A DNA stretch of 12,422 nt, taken from the NCBI GenBank assembly GCA_031362405.1, contig JANLSO010000019.1, forward strand, positions 1 to 12,422, written 5' to 3'. Source of the DNA: JANLSO01 sp031362405 (GTDB lineage Bacteria > Actinomycetota > Thermoleophilia > Miltoncostaeales > Miltoncostaeaceae). The position numbers and the translations under genes were made by a program. Under the pieces are notes generated by a model that worked only from the letters and a program-made list of their open reading frames with translations, had not been told where the DNA came from and made no database searches. Positions 6,778 through 12,422 of the stretch are shown piece by piece (positions within the stretch are counted from its first letter, which is position 1; each line of letters starts with the position of its first letter).

Positions 6778-7617
6778 ATGAGCATCGAGAGTCCATCGCC
6801 CCGCGACGCCACGCCAACACCGCTGGCCGCCGACTACCGGAAGTTCTGCGACGGCATCGTTGCGCTGACCGGGATCGATCTGGCTCATTACCGCCCGGCC
6901 CAGATGGAGCGCCGTCTGCGCGCGTTTGCGCTGCGCAACGGCGCGGCCGATCTGATTGCGTACCTGGAGATCCTGCGCCGTGATCCCGCCGCGTGCGACG
7001 CATTTCTTGATCGCATGACGATCAACGTGTCTGAACTGTTTCGCAATCCCGAGCGCTTTCGAGAGTTGGAGACGACCCACCTGCCGGAACTATTGGGTCG
7101 CGCCCCCGGCGGGCTGCGCGTCTGGAGCGCCGGGTGCTCGTACGGCGCGGAGATCTACTCGCTGGCGATCCTCCTGCGCGAACGGGCACCCACGGCGCGC
7201 CACCAACTGGTCGCGGCCGACATCGACGAGCAGATTCTTGCCCGCGCACGCATCGGCTGGTTCACGACCGCAGACATGCGCAACGTGACGCCTGAGCGGC
7301 GAGTGAAGTGGTTCAACCAGAGCCCGACCGACCGGGAACGTTGGACCGTCGTCGACGATCTGCGTCGAAACATCGACGTGCGTCGTGTCGATCTGCTCAA
7401 AGATCGCTACCCCATGGATGTCGACCTCATCGCCTGCCGCAACGTGGTGATCTACTTCAACGACGATGCGAAGGACGCGATTTACCGTCGCTTCTTCGCC
7501 GCTCTCAAACCCGGCGGAATCCTCTTCGTCGGAGGAACCGAACGCGTCACCCAGGCCGACCAGATGGGCTGGGAGCGCGCCGGCACCTTCTTCTACCGAA
7601 AACCGCACTCGCCGTAG
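6778..7617 (+). CDS. cheR: Chemotaxis protein methyltransferase CheR
   Basis: This 279-aa enzyme transfers methyl groups from S-adenosylmethionine to receptor glutamates. An N-terminal helical domain (about 17-78) contains HYRPAQMERRLRAF. Next come TINVSELFRNPERF (81-94), the SAM-binding segment LRVWSAGCSYGAEIYSLAIL (113-132) and acidic ADIDEQIL (147-154). The downstream ACRNVVIYFN (219-228) and PGGILFVGGTE are also typical of CheR. The SAM loop reads GAEIYS where most CheRs read GEEPYS; the second Glu is kept, so activity is still expected. I chose the ATG at 6778 because upstream codons encode nothing CheR-like and overlap cheB. No Shine-Dalgarno is visible, in line with a leaderless mRNA. 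It is the last plus-strand gene before a convergent pair of palindromes. Confidence 0.95.
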   Translation: MSIESPSPRDATPTPLAADYRKFCDGIVALTGIDLAHYRPAQMERRLRAFALRNGAADLIAYLEILRRDPAACDAFLDRMTINVSELFRNPERFRELETTHLPELLGRAPGGLRVWSAGCSYGAEIYSLAILLRERAPTARHQLVAADIDEQILARARIGWFTTADMRNVTPERRVKWFNQSPTDRERWTVVDDLRRNIDVRRVDLLKDRYPMDVDLIACRNVVIYFNDDAKDAIYRRFFAALKPGGILFVGGTERVTQADQMGWERAGTFFYRKPHSP

Positions 7618-7618
7618 C

Positions 7619-7663
7619 GAGCCATGTCACCACCGGGGCCCGGCCCCGGTGGTGCCATGGCTC
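7619..7663. repeat. Long palindrome directly after cheR
   Basis: Arms 7619-7640 and 7642-7663 pair over 22 bp with one mismatch (7627/7655) around a single central C. The element starts 1 nt after the cheR stop, so it is placed as a terminator, but there is no T tract. Its arm (GAGCCATGTCACCACCGGGG, then CC) is clearly related to that of the palindrome at 7790-7832. Confidence 0.8.
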
Positions 7664-7789
7664 CAAAACGACGGACCCGGCTGCGCGCGGTCGAACCCCA
7701 TGAACAAGACGTTCTCGAGGACCTGGGCATTCGGGGCTCCACCTGCCGGAAGGCAACTGTCTGGTTGAACGTGGGCACTCACGACAGCC
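7664..7789. other. Spacer between the two palindromes, no gene seen
   Basis: About 126 bp between two related palindromes in the convergent gap. Open frames here in several directions run through both palindromes and have no recognisable protein content. A GGTCGAACCCC stretch recalls a tRNA T-arm, but no acceptor stem or anticodon arm fits around it. Confidence 0.5.
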
Positions 7790-7832
7790 CGAGATGTCAC
7801 ACCCGGTGCCAGGCACCGGGTGTGACATCTCG
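7790..7832. repeat. Perfect 21-bp palindrome after the DUF1256 gene
   Basis: Arms 7790-7810 and 7812-7832 are exact reverse complements around a single A. The core is TGTCACACCCGGTGCC and its complement. It lies 7 nt beyond the stop of the minus-strand gene, mirroring the palindrome after cheR. It may act as that gene's terminator and may belong to a dispersed palindromic repeat family. Confidence 0.85.
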
Positions 7833-7839
7833 CCACCCT

Positions 7840-8364
7840 TTAGGCGGCGACGCTCACGGAGCTCGTTGCTTCGCGGCGGGCGCTGCGCAGGGCCCACCAG
7901 CACGCGGTGCCGATCGTCTCGGCGAGGTTCTGGACGACGTAGAGGCGCGTACTTTGCAGGACCTGCGCATCGAGAGCCCCAGCCGCGATGTTCACGGTGG
8001 CGGTGACCGCCACCTCACCAACCTCGGGAAGGTTCTTTCCGACCCCTTGGCCGGGTCGTAAGCCGCCGAGACGCAGTGCGATCAGCCCGACATTGGCCGC
8101 CGCTCCGAGGGCCGCATCGATCGCGACGATCAAGGGTCGCGGGTGCCGTTCGCCGAGGGCACCAAGGCGTTCGCCCATGTTCAAGGCATGAAGCGGGTGC
8201 TCGAGAGTTCCGAGGACCGTCTCAGGATCGCAGCCCAGGCGAAGCAGCTTTTGGCCGACCAGCGGGCCAAGGGCGTCACCGGTGGAGCGATCCGTCCCGA
8301 TGCATGCGAAGACGACCTCTCGCTCACCGGCGCCGCACGCTGCGAGGGCCGATTCGAGCCTCAT
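7840..8364 (-). CDS. DUF1256 / YyaC-family spore protease-like protein
   Basis: This 174-aa protein carries the signature blocks of the DUF1256 family (B. subtilis YyaC, annotated as a sporulation protein and putative spore protease, with a hydrogenase-maturation-protease-like fold). The blocks are ACIGTDRSTGDALGPLVG (20-37), LGTLEHPLHALN (51-62), IVAIDAALG (79-87), LRPGQGVGKNLPEVG (102-116), VNIAAG (124-129) and LQSTRLYVVQNLAETI (136-151). The ATG at 8364 is the last in-frame ATG before the domain; a TTG at 8409 would add 15 residues and better match YyaC length. Neither has a clear ribosome binding site. It is the only complete minus-strand gene in the window, convergent with cheR and divergent from cheA. 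The substrate is unknown. Codon usage looks like that of its neighbours, so recent transfer is not evident. Confidence 0.9.
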   Translation of the reverse strand: MRLESALAACGAGEREVVFACIGTDRSTGDALGPLVGQKLLRLGCDPETVLGTLEHPLHALNMGERLGALGERHPRPLIVAIDAALGAAANVGLIALRLGGLRPGQGVGKNLPEVGEVAVTATVNIAAGALDAQVLQSTRLYVVQNLAETIGTACWWALRSARREATSSVSVAA

Positions 8365-8424
8365 CGACAGCTGCGTCAGCGCGGTCGGATCCGATCCATG
8401 GATGGTCAACGTCGTGTCGATAGC

Positions 8425-8451
8425 TAAAGCCTCGTGCTGGTGGGCCGATAA
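8425..8451 (+). promoter_or_regulatory. Sigma-28-type promoter of cheA-cheC-cheD
   Basis: TAAAGCCT (8425-8432), 11 nt and GCCGATAA (8444-8451) match the sigma-28 consensus: the -10 box at all 8 positions and the first five bases of the -35 box. Transcription would start near 8459, giving a leader of about 119 nt before cheA. The box lies just upstream of the divergent DUF1256 gene. Confidence 0.85.
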
Positions 8452-8493
8452 CGGTGTCGAGCAGCGTAGAGCGGCTCCTGAGGACCGCACACC

Positions 8494-8555
8494 ACCCGTA
8501 CGGGTAATGAGAACTGGCCAACCGACCGCGGGGATCCCCACGTTCGGGCGGTTGG
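8494..8555 (+). other. Structured cheA leader with palindromes
   Basis: The predicted cheA 5' leader holds the perfect palindrome ACCCGTACGGGT (8494-8505). A second structure has outer stem CCAACCG (8518-8524) with CGGTTGG (8549-8555), enclosing the palindrome GGGGATCCCC (8530-8539). The outer stem ends 6 nt before the AGAAAGG that precedes the cheA start. I recognise no known riboswitch core here. Confidence 0.45.
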
Positions 8556-8577
8556 TGATCTGAGAAAGGCGACGCGC

Positions 8578-10665
8578 GTGGACATGCAGGAGTATCTCGG
8601 CCTGTTCCTCGATGAGAGCAGGGAAAACCTGCAGGCGCTGAATGCATCGATCCTCGACCTCGAGCGCGACCCCGACGACTCTCAAGAAGCCCTCAACGTC
8701 ATCTTCCGGGTGGCGCACTCGCTGAAGGGTATGAGCGCCACGATGGGCTTCGAGGCCATGGCGGGGCTGACGCACCGCATGGAAGAGGTGCTATCGGCGC
8801 TTCGCGATGGTGCGGCGCCGGTCACGACCAGCGTCACCGACGTGCTGCTCGCATGTCTCGACACGCTCGAGGGCATGGTCAATCAGATCGCCGAAGGCGG
8901 CACCGGGACGGGCGACACCGACGCCCTGCTGGCGCGCCTCGCCGCCGTCGTCGCGGGCGAGGCCCTGGCTGTCGCCGAGGTCGCCGCGACGCAGACGGCA
9001 CCCGCTCCGAGCACGCCCACCACCGAGACCTCCACGTTCCACATCGCCGGGCTCAGCCACTACGAGAACGCGATGATCGGCGAGGCATACGAGCGCGACC
9101 TGAGGGTCCATGAGATCCGGGTTCTGCTCGACGAGAAGTGCATGCTCAAGGCCGCACGGGCCTACATGGTCGTCCAAAAGGTCGAAGGGATCGGCGAGCT
9201 GATCAAGTCGACGCCGCCGGTCGACGACCTCGAGCGCGAGGCGTTCGAGCGTTCGTTCGTTCTCTGGGTCGCGAGCGATCGACCCGGCGACGAAATCCGC
9301 GCGACGGTTCATGGAGTCAGCGAAATCGCCTCGTGCGAGGTCCACGAGATCACCGGCGGCGACCAGAGCTCCTCCACGACACCGCCGGTCGCTCACCTCG
9401 AGGATCCATCGCGCGATGTGGAGTCTGTGACGTTCCCGGAGACGGTCGAGGTGCAGACCACGGCCGGCCCGGTCGAAACGACCACCAAACGCTCGAAGGC
9501 CGCCCCGACGGTACGTGTCGGTACCGACCGCCTCGACTCGCTGATGAACCTGATGGGCGAGATGGTCATCCAACGCACCCGCCTGACCCAACTCGCCACT
9601 GACCATGACCTGTCGGATCTTCGCTCGGCAGTGGAAGAGGTCACGCGGGTCACCAACGACCTCCAAGGCCTCGTCATGAAAGTGCGGATGATGCCCGTTG
9701 AGGCCGTCTTCATGCGCTTTCCACGGATGGTCCGCGACCTCGGCAACACGCTGGGCAAGCAGCTCGAGCTCGTGATCACCGGCGAGGACACCGAGCTCGA
9801 CCGCACGGTCATCGACGAAATTGGCGACCCGCTCGTGCACATGCTGCGCAACGCGGTCGACCACGGCCTCGAGACACCCGACGAGCGCACCGCCGCGGGC
9901 AAGAACCCCGTCGGCACCGTTCGGCTGTCCGCGCGCCACGAGGGCAACAACGTGGTCATCGAGGTGTCCGAGGACGGGCGCGGCATCAACCCCGCCGCGC
10001 TGCGCGACCTCGTCGCCAAAAAGGGTCTGATGGCGCGCACGCAGGTCGATGCGCTCTCCGATCAAGAAGCCGTCGAGCTGGTCTTCCTGCCAGGCTTCTC
10101 GACCTCCGAGGTCGCGACCGATATCTCCGGCCGTGGCGTCGGCATGGACGCGGTCCGCGACAAGATCTCCGGTCTCAACGGCACGGTCCAGATCCGTTCG
10201 GAGATGGGATCCGGCAGTCGCTTTACGATCCGCCTTCCATTGACCCTGGCGATCATTCAGGCGCTGCTCGTCACCGCCGCCGGCGAGGTCTACGCGCTAC
10301 CCCTCGACGCGATCGACGAAACCGTCGTAATTGCCCGCAGCGATACTCGCCCGGTCGACGGGACGGACTGCATGGTGCTGCGCGATCGGGTCGTCCCGCT
10401 GGTGTCGCTGCGCGACCGTCTGCGCATCGCCGTCGATGGCGACGAGAGCACCCAGCTGTCGGTCGTCGTGGTCAAGAGCGGAACCGCCCGCATGGGCGTG
10501 GTCGTCGATGCGCTGATCGGCCAGCAGGACATCGTCATCAAGCATCTGCCCGAGTACCTCGGCGACATCGCCGGCGTCTCCGGGGCGACCATCCTCGGTG
10601 ACGGCTCCGTCGCTCTCATCGTCGATGTCGGAGCTCTCGGGGCCCGAACGGGAGCACGCGCATGA
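8578..10665 (+). CDS. cheA: Chemotaxis histidine kinase CheA
   Basis: The 695-aa kinase couples receptors to CheY and CheB. The P1 phosphotransfer domain has H47 in VAHSLKGMSATMG. A flexible acidic/Ala-Pro linker leads to a P2 CheY/CheB-binding domain (about 157-262). The P3 dimerisation helices (about 310-365) start at VRVGTDRLDSLMNLMGEMVI. The P4 ATPase domain has the N box HMLRNAVDHGLE (from 421), G1 EDGRG (465-469), F box FLPGFSTSE (from 503) and G2 GRGVGMDAV (from 518). The P5 CheW-like domain runs from about 560 to the end. All catalytic elements are intact. GTG at 8578 is chosen over ATG at 8584 because AGAAAGG at 8562-8568 is better spaced. No cheW is in the window. cheC overlaps its stop (ATGA). 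Confidence 0.97.
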   Translation: MDMQEYLGLFLDESRENLQALNASILDLERDPDDSQEALNVIFRVAHSLKGMSATMGFEAMAGLTHRMEEVLSALRDGAAPVTTSVTDVLLACLDTLEGMVNQIAEGGTGTGDTDALLARLAAVVAGEALAVAEVAATQTAPAPSTPTTETSTFHIAGLSHYENAMIGEAYERDLRVHEIRVLLDEKCMLKAARAYMVVQKVEGIGELIKSTPPVDDLEREAFERSFVLWVASDRPGDEIRATVHGVSEIASCEVHEITGGDQSSSTTPPVAHLEDPSRDVESVTFPETVEVQTTAGPVETTTKRSKAAPTVRVGTDRLDSLMNLMGEMVIQRTRLTQLATDHDLSDLRSAVEEVTRVTNDLQGLVMKVRMMPVEAVFMRFPRMVRDLGNTLGKQLELVITGEDTELDRTVIDEIGDPLVHMLRNAVDHGLETPDERTAAGKNPVGTVRLSARHEGNNVVIEVSEDGRGINPAALRDLVAKKGLMARTQVDALSDQEAVELVFLPGFSTSEVATDISGRGVGMDAVRDKISGLNGTVQIRSEMGSGSRFTIRLPLTLAIIQALLVTAAGEVYALPLDAIDETVVIARSDTRPVDGTDCMVLRDRVVPLVSLRDRLRIAVDGDESTQLSVVVVKSGTARMGVVVDALIGQQDIVIKHLPEYLGDIAGVSGATILGDGSVALIVDVGALGARTGARA

Positions 10666-11324
10666 GCGAGCAGGGCAGCGCGGAAACCGCCGCAACGGTC
10701 TTCGATCCGTACGTCCTCAGCGAGATGCACATGGACGCTCTGCGCGAGGTCGGGAACATCGGCGCCGGTACGGCAGCCTCGTCGCTGTCGACGATGACCG
10801 GTCAGCCGGTCGCGATGGCCGTTCCCCGCGCATCGCTCGTCCCCATCGAGGATGTCCCCAACATGATCGGGGCCGCCGAGGACGTCATCGCGGCGACCTA
10901 CATGGGCGTCGTCGGAAATGCCCCCGGTCACATCATGTTCGTCATGCCGTTGGATGTGGCGCACTCGGTCTGCGACCTGCTGCTCAGCGGCCTGCCCGTC
11001 GGTGAGCCCGGCCCCTCGGGCTTTTGCGACATGCAGCTGTCGGCCCTGCAGGAAGTGGGGAACATCCTCACCGGTTCGTATCTGCGCGCCCTCGCCGACC
11101 TCACGGGGCTTCACCTCGAGCCGACTCCACCGGCCCTGGGCGTCGACATGGTGGCGGCGCTTCTGGGCGCGGTGATGTCGGAGGTCTCGCGGACAACCGA
11201 GCTCGCACTCATGATCGAGACCGCCTTCGGTGACGACGCCAGCGCATCGGTCGGCCAGTTCATCTACGTCCCGGAGCCCGGGTCGGTCGGGACCGTGCTA
11301 CGCGGCCTGGGCATGCACGCATGA
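10662..11324 (+). CDS. cheC: CheY-P phosphatase CheC
   Basis: This 220-aa protein has the duplicated CheC fold and two complete active sites of the form [D/S]-x3-E-x2-N-x22-P. The first is D25/E29/N32 (DALREVGN) followed by P55; the second is S127/E131/N134 (SALQEVGN) followed by P157. It dephosphorylates CheY-P and, in Bacillus and Thermotoga, binds CheD, which stimulates it. The CheD gene follows directly with an ATGA overlap, as in those organisms. A slightly longer N-terminus (about 15 residues) precedes the fold. Together with FliY it gives the cell two predicted CheY-P phosphatases, one at the switch and one probably with receptors or CheD. Confidence 0.96.
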   Translation: MSEQGSAETAATVFDPYVLSEMHMDALREVGNIGAGTAASSLSTMTGQPVAMAVPRASLVPIEDVPNMIGAAEDVIAATYMGVVGNAPGHIMFVMPLDVAHSVCDLLLSGLPVGEPGPSGFCDMQLSALQEVGNILTGSYLRALADLTGLHLEPTPPALGVDMVAALLGAVMSEVSRTTELALMIETAFGDDASASVGQFIYVPEPGSVGTVLRGLGMHA

Positions 11325-11848
11325 CGACGAACGTTGCCACCGGTGCGCACACGGCCATCAGGGCGAGCAGCATCAAGGTCGGCCTCGGTCAACTGGCGGT
11401 CAGCCGTGACCCCGCCGATGTTCTCAGCGCCCTCGGGTTGGGTTCCTGCATTGGCCTGGTGATCACCGACACGTCGGCGGGTGTCGCCGGGATGGTCCAC
11501 GTGATGCTTCCTGACTCCGACATCGCCACGCGACCCGGCCCGGAAGGCAAGTACGCCGACACCGCCGTGCCGTCGCTGATCGACGCGGTGTGTGCTCTCG
11601 GTGCTCACCGCTCCCGCTTGATCTGCGCGATGGCCGGCGGCGCCCAGATGTTCGGTGCCGGATCCGGCGCCGGTCTTCTCAATATCGGTCAGCGCAACGC
11701 CGTCGCCGTCCGGGTCGCTCTCGAGGCGGCGGGTCTGCGCCTGCGTGCCGCCCAAACAGGTGGCAACTCCGGCCGCACACTCGAGGTGACGGTCGCTACA
11801 GGTGTGATCACCGTACGCACCGTCGGAGGGACTCCCGCCCCGCTGTAG
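11321..11848 (+). CDS. cheD: Chemoreceptor glutamine deamidase CheD
   Basis: This 175-aa protein deamidates receptor glutamines and partners with CheC. Catalytic C43 lies in LGLGSCIGL and H60 in MVHVMLPDSD. Other family blocks are KYADTAVPSLIDAV, AMAGGAQMF, NIGQRNAVAV and TGGNSGRTLEV. The third catalytic residue of Thermotoga CheD, a Thr six residues before the Cys (T21 versus C27), aligns with A37 here; S36 is next to it. The enzyme may use S36, be weaker, or act mainly as a CheC regulator; that is inference. The start ATG overlaps cheC, and an N-terminal extension of about 17 residues precedes the usual start of the fold. It is the last gene of the cheA-cheC-cheD unit. Confidence 0.95.
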   Translation: MTTNVATGAHTAIRASSIKVGLGQLAVSRDPADVLSALGLGSCIGLVITDTSAGVAGMVHVMLPDSDIATRPGPEGKYADTAVPSLIDAVCALGAHRSRLICAMAGGAQMFGAGSGAGLLNIGQRNAVAVRVALEAAGLRLRAAQTGGNSGRTLEVTVATGVITVRTVGGTPAPL

Positions 11849-11890
11849 GCGGTTCGTCGAGCAGTACCGGTTATCGGGTGGGCACGACGC

Positions 11891-11917
11891 TCAAGCGCGG
11901 GCGGTAGTTGTCGATTG
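11891..11917 (+). promoter_or_regulatory. Possible sigma-28-type promoter of flhB
   Basis: TCAAGCGC (11891-11898), 11 nt and GTCGATTG (11910-11917) keep the TCAAG and GTCGAT cores and the spacing of the other boxes, but the rest of both boxes is off-consensus. It lies in the 190-bp gap between cheD and flhB and would give a leader of about 115 nt. Confidence 0.45.
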
Positions 11918-12012
11918 AAGGGTCGAGCGCGCTACGGCCTCTCTCGCCACCGCGCGCTTCGCACCAACCAGGACGGCCGGTGCGCACACGAAACTCCGCC
12001 AGGGATGGCCCA

Positions 12013-12027
12013 AGACTCAGGGAGTCT
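12013..12027 (+). promoter_or_regulatory. Small hairpin covering the only flhB ribosome-binding-like sequence
   Basis: AGACTC (12013-12018) pairs with GAGTCT (12022-12027) around AGG. The AGGGAG at 12019-12024, the only Shine-Dalgarno-like motif before flhB, lies in the loop and 3' arm. It starts 20 nt upstream of the ATG, with a 14-nt spacing, longer than ideal. The stem could limit translation initiation. Confidence 0.35.
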
Positions 12028-12038
12028 GGCGCCGCCAT

Positions 12039-12422
12039 ATGGCCGAGGATCGCACCGAGAAGGCAACACCCAAACGCCGCGACGAGTCCCGCCAACGTGG
12101 GCAGGTCGCCCGCAGCATGGAGCTCAACACCGGCGCCAGCCTGGTTGCACTCTTCGCGCTACTGGCCGCCCTCGGCGGCTGGATGATGAACGGCTTCGCC
12201 TCGGTGATGACGCGCATGCTCTCCGAGTCGGGCACCGTCGACGGTTTCACCACCGACGACGCGTGGGGCCTCATCAACGACACCGGCGGGGTGATGATGA
12301 AGCTCACCGCCCCGTTCGCGATCGGCGGAATGGTCGTCGGTGTGCTGGCGTCGGTTCTCCAGGTCAAGCCCGGCCTTACCCTCAGTGTGATCACGCCTCG
12401 CTTCTCGGCCATCTCGCCGAAG
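12039..12422 (+). CDS. flhB: Flagellar export switch protein FlhB (5' part)
   Basis: The first 128 codons of FlhB are present; the gene runs off the window end. The N-terminus MAEDRTEKATPKRRDESR, then QRGQVARS, is the FlhB family signature. Two hydrophobic helices follow (about 30-50 and 88-108), then LSVITPRFSAISPK, which matches the segment before the third helix. FlhB is the export-gate protein whose cytoplasmic domain self-cleaves at NPTH to switch substrate class; that part lies outside the window. ATG at 12039 is the family-typical start. In Bacillus flhB follows fliR directly; here it follows cheD, and flhA would be expected next. Confidence 0.95.
   Translation, partial: MAEDRTEKATPKRRDESRQRGQVARSMELNTGASLVALFALLAALGGWMMNGFASVMTRMLSESGTVDGFTTDDAWGLINDTGGVMMKLTAPFAIGGMVVGVLASVLQVKPGLTLSVITPRFSAISPK

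Noticed and set aside
7670..7710. tRNA-like GGTCGAACCCC stretch
   Set aside because: No acceptor stem, D-arm or anticodon arm can be placed around it.
7624..8061. Plus-strand open frame crossing both palindromes
   Set aside because: It overlaps the well-supported DUF1256 gene on the other strand and contains no recognisable protein.
8452..8577. Cyclic-di-GMP riboswitch in the cheA leader
   Set aside because: The conserved core motifs of known c-di-GMP riboswitches are not visible; only generic stems are.
8365..8775. Extension of the DUF1256 protein to an ATG at 8775
   Set aside because: It would overlap cheA and its promoter, and the added residues are not family-like; at most a TTG start at 8409 is plausible.
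8791..10065. Minus-strand open frame of 424 codons opposite cheA
   Set aside because: Rich in Asp, Arg, His and Gly with no recognisable domain; a typical shadow of GC-rich cheA codons.
11860..11890. Minus-strand CCCGATAA as a sigma-28 -10 box
   Set aside because: There is no TAAAG-like -35 box at 11 nt, and the transcript would only run antisense into cheD.

Overview
The window is a flagellar export, switch and chemotaxis cluster from a high-GC bacterium. Three things point to a motile actinobacterium outside the classic Streptomyces/Mycobacterium groups, with Thermoleophilia (Conexibacter/Patulibacter-like) as my best guess: the GC-rich third codon positions, the frequent GTG starts, and a Bacillus-type chemotaxis set (FliY, CheC, CheD, no CheZ). 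The taxon is an inference. The protein identities rest on motifs read directly from the translations.

Layout from left to right. Positions 1-128 on the minus strand hold the 5' end of a gene that may be an anti-sigma-factor-like ATPase. On the plus strand follow fliM-fliY (263-2523, ATGA overlap); cheY-fliO-fliP-fliQ-fliR-cheB (2636-6725, mostly overlapping or nearly touching); and cheR (6778-7617). A convergent gap holds two related long palindromes (7619-7663 and 7790-7832). A minus-strand gene of the YyaC/DUF1256 spore-protein family (7840-8364) comes next, then plus-strand cheA-cheC-cheD (8578-11848, ATGA overlaps). The 5' third of flhB (12039 onward) is cut by the window end. The order resembles the Bacillus subtilis fla/che operon (fliM-fliY-cheY-fliO/Z-fliP-Q-R-flhB...cheB-cheA-cheW-cheC-cheD). 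Here cheB and cheR sit before cheA, flhB is displaced behind cheD, and the DUF1256 gene is inserted.

How the genes work together: CheA phosphorylates CheY and CheB. CheY-P binds the FliM/FliY switch and is dephosphorylated by FliY and CheC. CheR and CheB set receptor methylation, and CheD (with CheC) deamidates receptors. FliO, P, Q, R and FlhB are membrane parts of the flagellar type III export gate.

The strongest unannotated signal is regulatory. Upstream of fliM, cheY, cheR, cheA and flhB there are boxes of the form T(C/A)AAG...-N11/12-G(C/T)CGAT.., which match the sigma-28 (FliA/SigD/WhiG) consensus. For fliM and cheR the -10 box lies only 7-8 nt before the start codon, suggesting leaderless mRNAs. 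Other points for a second look are the spore-associated DUF1256 gene inside a chemotaxis locus, the paired palindromes, a perfect 19-bp hairpin with a GCGA loop inside cheB, and a CheD that appears to lack the catalytic threonine.
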